The notes beneath the pieces were generated by a model that worked only from the letters and a program-made list of their open reading frames with translations, was not told the origin of the DNA and made no database searches. This document shows, one piece after another, positions 8,203 through 21,434 of a stretch of DNA of 39,067 nt. Positions within the stretch are counted from its first letter, which is position 1; each line of letters starts with the position of its first letter. Source of the DNA: Fibrobacter sp. UWR3 (lineage in GTDB: Bacteria; Fibrobacterota; Fibrobacteria; Fibrobacterales; Fibrobacteraceae); the NCBI RefSeq assembly GCF_900143055.1, contig NZ_FRCW01000016.1, positions 1 to 39,067 on the forward strand, given 5' to 3'. The position numbers and the translations under genes are program-made.

Positions 8203-9591
8203 CTAGAAACGGATTGATGCGCCGAAGTGGGCGGCAAACCCGTTTCGGAAAATTCCGCCGGATTCAAGTCCGGCGTTTTTGTTTTTGTCAGATGGAGTTT
8301 CCGTGCGCTCGGTATAATCCGTCTTGAGCGGGACGATTTGCGTCGCGCTGGCGAAAAGCGAGAGGTTGCGGAGAATTCCCTGGGTTTCGCGCTCCAGCGT
8401 AATCCCGAGCCCGGCGATGAGCCCGTAGCTCTCGAGCATCCACGACCAGGAATCGTCCTTTGCCTTGTATCCTATGAACGATGTCGTCGAGGATGTCCTG
8501 TCGACTTCAATTTCGTCGTAGGTGTAGTATCCGTGCAGGTCGATGCGCGGGGAAACCTTCGTGTGCGCCGTGATATTGAATTGCGGGTTAAAGTGCCCTC
8601 CCAGCATAACGGCAGAAAGGTCGATGTCTGCATCCACCAGGTAGTTCTTCTGCAAGAACGAGAACGAAAGCGTCTGCATGATGGACACGGGCAGCAGGCG
8701 GTTCGGGGCGAACGTCTCGAAGAATCGCTTTTTGTTCCGCTCCATGTGCACGTCTGCCTTGATGCCGCGCGCATCGAGCCCGAAGGTTTCCTTTTCCCAC
8801 TGGACACTGCCGTAATGCAGGCTTACATCTAGCGGGACGAACATGAAACGCTTGGTGCTGTTGTCGCGCCAGGTGTTCCCGAAAATGTTCACGTCGGCAG
8901 AAGCTCCCGCATAGTAGAAATCGAGTTTGCTCGTTTCAAAATGGTGCGCATATCGAGCATCCCACAGCCAGATGCGCGAGGAATCCTTGATAAAGTATTC
9001 CTGCTTTGCGTTGTACGGAGTCGTGCCGATGCGCTGCAGGCCTGCCGCAAGTTCGTTGCCTGCAAACCTTGCTCCGGCTGTAAATCCCTTGCGCAGGTAT
9101 TGCGAATTCCAGTCGCCTTCGATAAGGTGGACCTCGTCGTTTTCGTTTTCGGATTCCCAGCGGATGGTCGCAAGTTCCGGATTCCCGCGCTCGACAAGTG
9201 CTGCCGCATACAGCGAAGAATCTGCAGTGTGTATGGAGACGCTTGATTTTAGCGTCGGCATGCTACTTGCCTCTACGGAAAAAGTAATGTTCCTGAAGTC
9301 GGCCTGGATTCCCGCTGAACCGACCATGCGGTTGCTGTTTAAAGAAAGTTCCCAGCCGTCTTTCCAGAGCCCGTCTATGCGGTAATGCGAAAACGAGGCG
9401 AAAGCGGAATAATTGTTGACTTGTGCCGTGTCTGCTACGTGGCAGAAAGTGCCGTTCAGTTCTTTCGTGTCGGAATCCAGCAAAAAAAGCCCGCCACAAT
9501 GGGCGAGGCCTTTTGTTTCACCATACGCCAATGGCGTTGCAAGGAGACTTGTCAAGCCTATGGCGTATAGCGATTTAAAGATAGCAGTCAC
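8203..9591 (-). CDS. Putative outer-membrane beta-barrel protein, function unknown
   Basis: A 462-aa protein I cannot assign to a named family. It opens with a signal peptide (a Lys, then a hydrophobic stretch LYAIGLTSLLATPLAYG). It is then made of alternating aromatic and polar segments typical of beta strands, with regular turns, and ends in GASIRF. A C-terminal Phe is the usual insertion signal of outer-membrane barrels. The start is GTG 9591, six bases after the stop of the upstream lipoprotein gene; no Shine-Dalgarno is evident, which suggests coupled translation. The two genes therefore probably form an operon, and the products may act together in the outer membrane. The 3' end overlaps the terminator used by gpsA transcripts. 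Confidence 0.65.
   Translation of the reverse strand: MTAIFKSLYAIGLTSLLATPLAYGETKGLAHCGGLFLLDSDTKELNGTFCHVADTAQVNNYSAFASFSHYRIDGLWKDGWELSLNSNRMVGSAGIQADFRNITFSVEASSMPTLKSSVSIHTADSSLYAAALVERGNPELATIRWESENENDEVHLIEGDWNSQYLRKGFTAGARFAGNELAAGLQRIGTTPYNAKQEYFIKDSSRIWLWDARYAHHFETSKLDFYYAGASADVNIFGNTWRDNSTKRFMFVPLDVSLHYGSVQWEKETFGLDARGIKADVHMERNKKRFFETFAPNRLLPVSIMQTLSFSFLQKNYLVDADIDLSAVMLGGHFNPQFNITAHTKVSPRIDLHGYYTYDEIEVDRTSSTTSFIGYKAKDDSWSWMLESYGLIAGLGITLERETQGILRNLSLFASATQIVPLKTDYTERTETPSDKNKNAGLESGGIFRNGFAAHFGASIRF
8256..8286 (+). terminator. Intrinsic terminator of the der-plsY-gpsA run
   Basis: A 7-bp GC-rich stem (CGCCGGA at 8256-8262 with TCCGGCG at 8269-8275), a 6-nt loop, then TTTTTGTTTTTG on the plus strand. 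It lies 58 nt after the gpsA stop but inside the 3' coding end of the convergent gene 8203-9591. Confidence 0.8.
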
Positions 9592-9597
9592 TGCTGA

Positions 9598-11496
9598 TTA
9601 ATCGATGACGATTTCGTTTTCTTCTTCGTCCCAGTCTTCTTCATCTTCGTAGTATTCGTCGAAGTCGTCGTCGATAGCGGCCCTGATGAATTCATCCCAG
9701 AAGAAGTCGACTGTCATGTCGGGGAAGATGCCGCCGAATGTGACATCGGGGAAGATGATGAGCTTGCGGAGGTCTTCGAAGGTGTATAGTTCAATTTCGG
9801 AATCGACCATCTTGCCGTTGAGGAGGCCCTGGATAGTTTCGGTCTTGTTGCCGTCCTTGTCGGTAAAGTAACCGAAGTTGGGGACCTCGTTCTCGTAGAA
9901 GGCGACGGCGTACTTGATGGTGCCCTTGTCGTCCTTGCACATTCCTGCGGGGAGCGTCACATCGGGAATCTTCCATTCGGTTTTTGTTATGGGCTCGTCG
10001 CTATTAATCATGGCCCATGGGTCACCTTCCGCGTAGCTGTTGACGACGAACTTGATCTTGCAACCGTCAGCAACGTAGCCGATTTCTGCCTTGATGCGTT
10101 CAGGTTCGTAGACATCCATGAAGATTGTTCCCGAGGTCTCGTCGTCATCCCATCCGGAGACTTGGTTGCTCTCTATGTCGGGATTGAACTTGTAGTATTC
10201 CTGAGCTATGTAACCCTGCATGTATCTCTGGGCGTAAGCATTGCCTTCCAAGTCTTCGGACCAATAGAAACCGCCGTCCGGGTTCACCCATTCGGACTTG
10301 TCGTTCACCACGTGGTACGGCAAGAACTTCTGGATGCCGTCGGTATTCTCGAACCACTTGTAGGGTACGAACTTGATGGTCTTGTCTTTGGCGTAGGGAA
10401 GGTCGAATCCGGTACGGAGCTGCGTCTTGATGGTGCTCAGGGAATCGATGATTTTCTGGGCATCGGCGGTACTCAGGTCGGCTTCTTCGTCATCCCCCAC
10501 GATGTAGAGGTCGTTCTCCTGGGTCTTGAGGCCGTTCTTTGCTTCTTCGAGCCCGTACTGCAGGCCGAACTGCACGTAGTTAATCGCGCTGTCGATCATG
10601 TTCGGGATGTTCTTGTATTCGCTTTTCCAGGAATCATGGATGCTTGTAAACTTGCTCTCTTTCCCGATAAACTTGAACAGGTGCTCGAAACCATGGTTGT
10701 CGTAGTAGTTAACCTTGGCATCTAACTCCATAAGGGAGTCAATCCAGTCGTATTTGCCGTTCTCGTCGATGTTGAGGTTGAGGCTCACAACTGCGGTGAG
10801 TGTCGCTTTGGCGGCGTACAGTGCGGCTAGTACCGGTGCGAATTCACCGCGGTCTAGCTCAACGTTGCGCTCGTCGATGTTGTAGGTGCAGGTGAACGCG
10901 TCGTCGTTAGCGATATTCGTCATGTAGCTGATGGCGGAATCCAGCGACGGGATGGCGGTAGCGATGGCGGCCTGCGCATCGCTCACCAAGATGCCGCGGA
11001 GTTCGTCGGTGGAATGGAAGGCTAGGTTGAAGGAAACCTCGGAAGAACCCCTCATGTCGCGCGAAAAGAGCGCTGCACCGGGTTTACCCGTGCGGGCGAG
11101 CAGCGTGTCGATCAGGTTGTTGATTTTCTTGTTGTTCGCGATATCCGAGATGATGGATGCCGTGTAGGCGAGCTGCGCTTCGCAGTTGCCGGGATATTTT
11201 TTGAGGATTGCCTCGACGGAGGACTTTGTTGCGGCGCTCATTTCTTGCGCCTTGTTCAGGTCGCCATCCCCGAAGGTGGAATAGACGTCGGTGAGGTCGC
11301 TCTTGATTTTCTCGATTTGTGCCTTGTCGCCTTCGTCCGTAATTTCTTGGCAGCCGGCAGTGACTTCGACCTTGGTCTCGATGGGGTCGCTGGAAATTTC
11401 CTTGCTTTCGGGACTGCTGCTGGTATCGTCGCCGCATCCGGCGAGGATTGATAGGCAGCCAAGAGTAAGGATTGAGAGTAATTTGACTTTGTTCAT
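9598..11496 (-). CDS. Large lipoprotein, function unknown
   Basis: A 632-aa predicted lipoprotein. The N-terminus MNKVKLLSILTLGCLSILAGCGD contains a lipobox (LAGC) for signal peptidase II, followed by a Ser-rich linker. The next ~250 residues are mostly helical and Ala-rich (for example EAQLAYTASIISDIANNK), reminiscent of TPR-type lipoproteins. The C-terminal half is mixed and includes FPDVTFGGIFPDMTVDFFWDEF. The last ~25 residues are extremely acidic (runs such as YYEDEEDWDEEENE). ATG 11496 is preceded by AAGGAG at 11508-11513 on the minus strand. It is first in a likely two-gene operon with the barrel-like protein. I do not recognise a function. Confidence 0.72.
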   Translation of the reverse strand: MNKVKLLSILTLGCLSILAGCGDDTSSSPESKEISSDPIETKVEVTAGCQEITDEGDKAQIEKIKSDLTDVYSTFGDGDLNKAQEMSAATKSSVEAILKKYPGNCEAQLAYTASIISDIANNKKINNLIDTLLARTGKPGAALFSRDMRGSSEVSFNLAFHSTDELRGILVSDAQAAIATAIPSLDSAISYMTNIANDDAFTCTYNIDERNVELDRGEFAPVLAALYAAKATLTAVVSLNLNIDENGKYDWIDSLMELDAKVNYYDNHGFEHLFKFIGKESKFTSIHDSWKSEYKNIPNMIDSAINYVQFGLQYGLEEAKNGLKTQENDLYIVGDDEEADLSTADAQKIIDSLSTIKTQLRTGFDLPYAKDKTIKFVPYKWFENTDGIQKFLPYHVVNDKSEWVNPDGGFYWSEDLEGNAYAQRYMQGYIAQEYYKFNPDIESNQVSGWDDDETSGTIFMDVYEPERIKAEIGYVADGCKIKFVVNSYAEGDPWAMINSDEPITKTEWKIPDVTLPAGMCKDDKGTIKYAVAFYENEVPNFGYFTDKDGNKTETIQGLLNGKMVDSEIELYTFEDLRKLIIFPDVTFGGIFPDMTVDFFWDEFIRAAIDDDFDEYYEDEEDWDEEENEIVID

Positions 11497-11524
11497 AAAA
11501 AAAGGTTCTCCTTGTTTCCATGAA

Positions 11525-11530
11525 AATATA
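11525..11530 (-). promoter_or_regulatory. Probable -10 box of the lipoprotein operon
   Basis: TATATT on the minus strand at 11530-11525, with GTGGCA 16 nt further upstream as a weak -35 box. It would give a leader of roughly 20-25 nt containing the AAGGAG ribosome site of the lipoprotein gene. Confidence 0.45.
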
Positions 11531-11612
11531 AAAAAAGAATAGAATGTGCCACTATTTTTTTATGTGACGTAAAAAATTGCCGATTGACGGCGCGTTCAAG
11601 GCGATAAAAAGG

Positions 11613-12560
11613 TTACTTACGGATTTTTAGGAGCACGATTGCTCCCTGGGCTGCCTGGAATAGTAGTGGCAGGTAACTGAGCAGGGTGGATGCAAGTACT
11701 ACGTCGGCAGGGATTCCGAGAAGCCCCGTGTAAAGGCTGACCTGCACGTTCTCGCGGATACCGATTCCGTTTATGGATATCGGGAGCATGGTAAATGTAA
11801 CCATGATGGTGGTGAATACCGTTATGACGGCGATATTGACATCAATTCCTACGGCACGGAAGTAGGCGTAGTGGATAATGATGGTCACAATCTGCAACCA
11901 TACGGAATCCAGTCCCGATAACCAGAACGCCTTCGGGTGGCTCCGGTAGATGGCGAAAGCCTGTTGCAACTTCAGCAGGAACGGAACTTTTTGAACAAGT
12001 TTGTCTGGAATCTTGATTTTATCCAGAAATAGGCTCCCGACAATGATAACCAGGGCTAATATGGCAACTGCGCTTACGGTGATGGTGTAATGGGCTGGAA
12101 CCTGGTAGCGAATCAAGACGAACGGGATTGCGATGAAAAAACTGAGGAACATCGCGATAAGCCCCATGACACGTGATATCGCAATTGCCGCAACGGAGTT
12201 TGCCGTGTTCCCGAATTTGCGCCCGAATGCGACCGTCTTGACGGCATCTCCACCGAAACCGCTGGGGAGCAGGTTGTTGAAAAAGTAACCTAGCGCAATG
12301 TAGGCGTAAAAAGTGCGAAATTTGACTTTTTTCCCGTCCTCGAGCAATAAACCGCGCCAGCGGTTTGCCTGGATAGCCATGAGAACGACGGTTAAGAACA
12401 AAATAAAGAGCAACCAGGGGAGAGCCGACGGCTTCCAGTTCGAAATGGCGTCAAAAAACGGGATTTTGTTCAGAATATATGCCAATCCCCCGACGGTAAC
12501 GATGACTTTTATCGCCGTAAAAAGCATTTTTGTCGTTTTTTTTCGATTGTCGGGTTGCAT
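11613..12560 (-). CDS. UPF0104 / LPG-synthase-type integral membrane protein
   Basis: A 315-aa polytopic inner-membrane protein of the LPG_synthase_TM (UPF0104, AglD-like) family, whose members act as lipid flippases or as the membrane part of lysylphosphatidylglycerol synthases. Visible marks are the early conserved segment FFNNLLPSGFGGDAVK, a pattern shared with a second copy at 30320-31330 (FFNNFMPGNVGGDVKK), about eight hydrophobic segments, and the late motif MLPISINGIGIRE. The catalytic acyl-tRNA-using domain of MprF is absent, so a transport or flipping role is inferred. The start ATG 12560 is supported by a TATATT box 6 nt upstream, giving a leaderless mRNA; ATG 12527 is an alternative. 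The frame stays open far upstream, but that part lies over the divergent lipoprotein gene and is not real. Confidence 0.85.
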   Translation of the reverse strand: MQPDNRKKTTKMLFTAIKVIVTVGGLAYILNKIPFFDAISNWKPSALPWLLFILFLTVVLMAIQANRWRGLLLEDGKKVKFRTFYAYIALGYFFNNLLPSGFGGDAVKTVAFGRKFGNTANSVAAIAISRVMGLIAMFLSFFIAIPFVLIRYQVPAHYTITVSAVAILALVIIVGSLFLDKIKIPDKLVQKVPFLLKLQQAFAIYRSHPKAFWLSGLDSVWLQIVTIIIHYAYFRAVGIDVNIAVITVFTTIMVTFTMLPISINGIGIRENVQVSLYTGLLGIPADVVLASTLLSYLPLLFQAAQGAIVLLKIRK

Positions 12561-12566
12561 AAGCCT

Positions 12567-12572
12567 AATATA
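12567..12572 (-). promoter_or_regulatory. -10 box of the UPF0104 gene, leaderless spacing
   Basis: TATATT on the minus strand (12572-12567), followed by AGGCTT and then ATG. The 6-nt spacing puts the transcription start at the start codon. It is back to back with the plus-strand box at 12579-12584. Confidence 0.5.
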
Positions 12573-12578
12573 AAATAT

Positions 12579-12584
12579 TATATT
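12579..12584 (+). promoter_or_regulatory. -10 box of the LamG-like lipoprotein gene
   Basis: TATATT at 12579-12584 followed by a leader of about 30 nt containing AAAGGAGG (12611-12618). Divergent from the UPF0104 promoter in the same 63-bp spacer. Confidence 0.45.
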
Positions 12585-12623
12585 CAGTTGTAGGATTTTC
12601 CCGTGAAGGGAAAGGAGGAAATA

Positions 12624-14564
12624 ATGAAAAAATGGATTATGGTTCCTGCCGTGGCTTCGATGGCGATGGTTGGAATGTTCGGATGTTCGTCGGATTCGAC
12701 GGACTCTAAATCTCCGGTTGCAATAGAGGGCGTAGAAGGGGCATCCGGCGAGATTGCTCTTGTGAGTGCTTCGGATGCGAAGGCTCACATGGCTATGTTC
12801 AGGCGCTCTGTTGTGGATTCCTGGCAGTTTGAATCTGCTGAATCCGATAGCGCCTCTACGGGAGTTGATTCTGTCCTGCAGAATTCGAATTTCGCAGTTG
12901 ATGCTGATGTGACGGTCGAAGACGATTCTGTCTATACGGTTGCTTCTGCCGGTGTCGATGGCAAGGGCTTTGCCTGGATGGTCCAGGTTGAAAACGGTGC
13001 CGTCGTTTATTCCTGGCGCGAAAATGCCGAAAGCGAATGGCAGAAGTTCAAGACCGAAAAGCGCATTGAAAAACTCGAAAAGAACAATGTCCGCGTCGAA
13101 CTTGCGGGTAAGGTCGTTGTCATTTTTGTGAACGGCAAAATCGAAGGCGCCTTCCGCAACGAAAAGTTCGGCTCCTTCACGATGGAAGGCTTGTTCACGG
13201 TTGGTTTCGACAAATTCGATATGGGGAAGTGCCATTGCCATAACGGCCATGTGGAACAGGTCGATGTGGAAACGGTCAACGAGATCGAGGATACCCCGAT
13301 TGATTCTATCGAAGTGGTTGAACCGGTTGAAACGCCTATTGATACTATCGCCGGCGGGAGCGACCCTGTTCCCGAGACGGTTTGGATTGCCGAATGGGAC
13401 TTCAATGATGCCGAGAATGTCGGCCTCGACGTGACTGGTAACGGCCACAACGCGACCATCGGTGAAGGTTCGGTGGCTTCCACAGATGGAATTGCCGCTT
13501 TTGACGGCAAGTCTGGCTTTACCGTGGCCTTGGCTGACGATATCAAGATTAACGAGTTTGTTGTCGAGGCTCGCGTGAAGCCGACTCAGTTCGGTACCAT
13601 GCAGAACATCATTGTGGCCGAGCCCCCCGGACGTGGTGTGGATGGCTGGCAGCTTCGCATTGACGAGGGTGTGCTGACGGTTCACCTGCGTGATGACGAT
13701 CTCAACGGTGACGACTGGAATATCTTCCCGGGCAAGCGTATGACTCTTGGCGAATGGAATGTCATTCGTATGGAACGCAGTGCCGATAGTGTCAAGCTTT
13801 TCCAGAATGGCGAACTTACCGTTGCTGCCGCCTATACGGGTGATCTGACTCAGATGCGCTACAACTGGAGCATCGGTTTCGATGGTATGCAGCAGGCTTT
13901 CCACAACCGCTACTTCATCGGCGAAATGGACTATGTCCGCTTTGGAGCCTTTAACGGCTTTAGCGCAGGCGTGTTGCCGGTGAAGTCCAAGAGGCTTCTT
14001 GTGGCTTGGGAATTCAATGAACCTACGTTTATTGGCCTTGACCGCATGGCAAACAACTCTACGCACGATTTGGTGGGTAGCCCGAAGGTTGCCGATACGA
14101 CGGTTGCGCTTGATGGCAGGTCTGGCTTGGAAGTTGGCCTCTCGAAGGTATTCCAGCGCAATACGTTTGCGATTGAAACCCGCGTAAAGCCGACCCAGTT
14201 TGGTGAAATGCAGAATATCATTGTTGCCGAGCCTCCTGGACGCTATGGCGACGGTTGGATTGTCCGCCTCGACAATGGCGTGCTGACGGTGCATTTCCGC
14301 GACGAGGATACTGACGGCATTACCTGGAATATTCTCAAGGGCGAAAAGCTTGCCCTGGATGAATGGACCGACATTCGCGTGGAACGTGGTGCCGAATCCA
14401 TCAAGGTGTTCCAGAATGGCGAACTGACGGCTGAAGCTGAGACGACGGGTGATATCTCGCAGCTCGGTTACGACATCGGTATCGGTTTCGATGCCATGAG
14501 GCAGGCCAAGCACGACCGCTTCTTTGAGGGTGAAATCGACTTCATCCGCTACTACGGGCTGTAA
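12624..14564 (+). CDS. Lipoprotein with three LamG/concanavalin-like units
   Basis: A 646-aa predicted lipoprotein. The true start is ATG 12624, five bases after AAAGGAGG; GTG 12603 is in frame but lies upstream of that site. The signal peptide ends at the lipobox-like MFGC, giving a lipidated Cys at residue 21. Two C-terminal units of about 190 residues are clear duplicates: both contain RVKPTQFG, MQNIIVAEPPGR, FQNGELT and a GE-D-RY/RF ending. They have the pattern of the concanavalin-like jelly roll (Laminin_G_3). A third, diverged unit lies near residues 45-205 (DGKGFAWMVQVE, VVVIFVNGKIEGAFRNEKFG). A linker rich in Glu, Val, Pro and Thr separates it from the repeats. A role in binding polysaccharide or protein at the cell surface is inferred from the fold only. 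Confidence 0.82.
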   Translation: MKKWIMVPAVASMAMVGMFGCSSDSTDSKSPVAIEGVEGASGEIALVSASDAKAHMAMFRRSVVDSWQFESAESDSASTGVDSVLQNSNFAVDADVTVEDDSVYTVASAGVDGKGFAWMVQVENGAVVYSWRENAESEWQKFKTEKRIEKLEKNNVRVELAGKVVVIFVNGKIEGAFRNEKFGSFTMEGLFTVGFDKFDMGKCHCHNGHVEQVDVETVNEIEDTPIDSIEVVEPVETPIDTIAGGSDPVPETVWIAEWDFNDAENVGLDVTGNGHNATIGEGSVASTDGIAAFDGKSGFTVALADDIKINEFVVEARVKPTQFGTMQNIIVAEPPGRGVDGWQLRIDEGVLTVHLRDDDLNGDDWNIFPGKRMTLGEWNVIRMERSADSVKLFQNGELTVAAAYTGDLTQMRYNWSIGFDGMQQAFHNRYFIGEMDYVRFGAFNGFSAGVLPVKSKRLLVAWEFNEPTFIGLDRMANNSTHDLVGSPKVADTTVALDGRSGLEVGLSKVFQRNTFAIETRVKPTQFGEMQNIIVAEPPGRYGDGWIVRLDNGVLTVHFRDEDTDGITWNILKGEKLALDEWTDIRVERGAESIKVFQNGELTAEAETTGDISQLGYDIGIGFDAMRQAKHDRFFEGEIDFIRYYGL

Positions 14565-14585
14565 TACCTTGTTAGACGTTTAATC

Positions 14586-14593
14586 TATATTTG
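14586..14593 (+). promoter_or_regulatory. TATATTTG promoter box of the GT2 gene
   Basis: TATATTTG at 14586-14593 matches the Bacteroidota-type -7 element TAnnTTTG. The expected start site (about 14598) lies within the left arm of the adjacent terminator hairpin, so transcripts from here would lack most of that arm. Confidence 0.45.
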
Positions 14594-14621
14594 AAGGGAC
14601 CTGTTGGTCCCTTTCCTTTTT
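14594..14621 (+). terminator. Intrinsic terminator of the LamG lipoprotein gene
   Basis: A perfect 8-bp stem AAGGGACC (14594-14601) / GGTCCCTT (14606-14613) with loop TGTT, followed by TCCTTTTT. It lies 30 nt after the lipoprotein stop and ends 9 nt before the next start codon. Confidence 0.7.
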
Positions 14622-14629
14622 GGGTGAAT

Positions 14630-15604
14630 ATGAAAATCGACGTAGGTATTATCAACTATAATGGTGGCACGGAACTTCTGGAATGTGTAAGGAGCTTGCT
14701 TGCGCAATCTGAACCTGTGCGTGTGCTTGTTTTTGATAATGCTTCTGCGGACGATTCCATACGTATTTTGAAGGAACAAAACTTAGACTGCACCGTAATT
14801 GAATGCCCCAAGAATCTTGGATATGCGGGAGCCTGTAATGGACTGCTCGAAAAGATGAATGCCGACATTCAGGTGCTTTGCAATATGGACCTGGAATTCG
14901 ACCCGGCTTGGGCAAAAAACTTGCTTGCGTGTTTTGAACGCCATCCGGAAGCGGGCTCGGTTGCAAGCCTCGTGATGGAAAAGAGCGGGGTAGTGAATGC
15001 GGTCGGCGTGCAGTTCGGCGCGGACCTTTTCGCAAAAAACGAAGCAAGCGGGTTGAATATTTCCGAAGCCGATGTGCGCGAGAAGGATGTGTTCGGATGC
15101 TATGGTGCGGTAATGAGTTTCCGTAAGGCGGCTGCCGAGGCTGCCGGCAAGATGGATGCGAGTTACTTCTTGTTCTTTGAGGAAACGGAATGGTATTTCC
15201 GCCATAACCTCGCGGGGTACAGGACGGTCTTTTGCCCCGAGGCAAAGGTCTATCATGAACGCTCGATGACGACGGTGCGCTATTCCCCGCGCAAGCTGTT
15301 CTATTCCGAGAGGAACCGCCTGCGTACTGCGATTCGCTTGCTGCCATTTGCAGATATTGTGAAGTTGCCGTTCCGCGGGTTCGTGCGTTACCTGAACATG
15401 GCGAAGGGCGGCGTTCCCGGGCAATCGGGTGACGGGAAAAAACTCTCGAAGGCTGCCATTTGCGGTGCGTTGCTGAAGGCCTGGTTGCAGGCATTGGCAA
15501 TGCTCCCGCAGGAACTTTGTATTCGCAGGAAATACCGCAAACAGTTCGGCGATGTCGGCGCGAAGGTGCGCGCTATTCTTGAGATGTACCCGATTCGGCC
15601 CTGA
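14630..15604 (+). CDS. Family 2 glycosyltransferase
   Basis: A 324-aa inverting glycosyltransferase with a GT-A fold, of the type often annotated as rhamnosyltransferase. The N-terminus VGIINYNGGTELLECVRSLL is the usual nucleotide-binding start. CNMDLEF near residue 85 stands in the DxD position, and FLFFEETEWYFRHNLAGY with the later YHERSM is the acceptor/catalytic region. No transmembrane segment is obvious, so it would act on the cytoplasmic face of the membrane. ATG 14630 is chosen because the TTG at 14591 lies inside the terminator stem. The 3' end overlaps rmd by 32 nt on the other strand. With gmd and rmd next door, transfer of a GDP-derived deoxyhexose is a plausible but unproven role. 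Confidence 0.9.
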   Translation: MKIDVGIINYNGGTELLECVRSLLAQSEPVRVLVFDNASADDSIRILKEQNLDCTVIECPKNLGYAGACNGLLEKMNADIQVLCNMDLEFDPAWAKNLLACFERHPEAGSVASLVMEKSGVVNAVGVQFGADLFAKNEASGLNISEADVREKDVFGCYGAVMSFRKAAAEAAGKMDASYFLFFEETEWYFRHNLAGYRTVFCPEAKVYHERSMTTVRYSPRKLFYSERNRLRTAIRLLPFADIVKLPFRGFVRYLNMAKGGVPGQSGDGKKLSKAAICGALLKAWLQALAMLPQELCIRRKYRKQFGDVGAKVRAILEMYPIRP

Positions 15605-16477
15605 AGTGGTCGAACATCTTCTTGAGCGTCACGCGGATGTCGGTGCCCTTCCAGTACTTTTTCACGCGGGAGTTGTCTGCGCAGAGGTATGGTGTTTCTA
15701 CTGGACGAACCTTCTCGGGATCCACGACGATTTCGATTTCGACGGGCGTGAATTTTAGAATCACGTTTTTGAGCAGGTCCTCGATTTTATTCGCGATGCC
15801 GGAACCCACGTTGTAGATATCGAACTCGTTCTCGTTCTCGAGCAGCATGCGGTAGACATGCACGACGTCTTCCACATCGGAGAAATCGCGCCAGGCGCTC
15901 AGGTTGCCCACGAGAATCTTGCCGGGCTTGCCCGACTTGTCGATTGCGGCGACCTGCTTCACGAAACTCGGGAGCGCAAACGTAGTTGTCTGCCCGACTC
16001 CAGTGTGGTTGAACGAACGTGTGCACACTATTTTCATGCCGTATTTCTTGCGGTAGAGCTGTGCGAAGTTTTCTTGCGCAATCTTCGAGATGCCGTAGGG
16101 GTTGCTCGCTTCGAGTGGGTCCGTTTCCTTGAGCGGGGATCTGCCTTCGGGAATGGCGTATTCCTCGGCGCTCCCGATTAAAAGAGTCTTTGCCTGCGGA
16201 GCATGCTTGCGGATTGCTTCCAGCAGGTTGAGCGTTCCGTTCACGTTCACGCTGATAGTGGCGGCAGGATTTTTCCACGAAGCCCCTACCGAACTGATGG
16301 CTGCGAGATTCACGACGGCGTCGGGCTTGGCGCTTTCAATAAGTGCTTCCACCTGGCCTGCGTTCTGCAGGTTCACTTCGGGAAGGTCCACCTTTACGGT
16401 GGAATGCCCTGCGGATTCAAGTTCGCGGGCTAAGTACCTGCCGACGAATCCCGATGCCCCGACGATGACGACCTTCA

Positions 16478-16478
<1 letters not shown>
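15573..16478 (-). CDS. rmd: GDP-6-deoxy-D-mannose reductase (Rmd-like)
   Basis: An extended short-chain dehydrogenase, 301 aa, predicted to reduce GDP-4-keto-6-deoxy-D-mannose to GDP-D-rhamnose. It begins MKVVIVGASGFVGRYLAREL, the NAD(P)-binding GxxGxxG. The YxxxK catalytic pair is in NPYGISKIAQ, and a GSAEEY segment precedes it. PSFVKQV and WRDFSDVEDVV match the Rmd branch better than the GDP-fucose synthase branch. Start ATG 16478 overlaps the gmd stop (TGATG) and has GAAGGAAAG upstream, so gmd and rmd are coupled. This pairing supports the substrate assignment. A GDP-fucose synthase or another NDP-sugar reductase is the main alternative. Confidence 0.85.
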
Positions 16479-21433
<4,955 letters not shown>

Positions 21434-21434
21434 A

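Noticed and set aside
12561-14513. Long minus-strand frame continuing upstream from the UPF0104 gene
   Set aside because: It lies antisense to the LamG lipoprotein gene, which has a ribosome site, lipobox and internal duplications. The UPF0104 protein starts properly at 12560.
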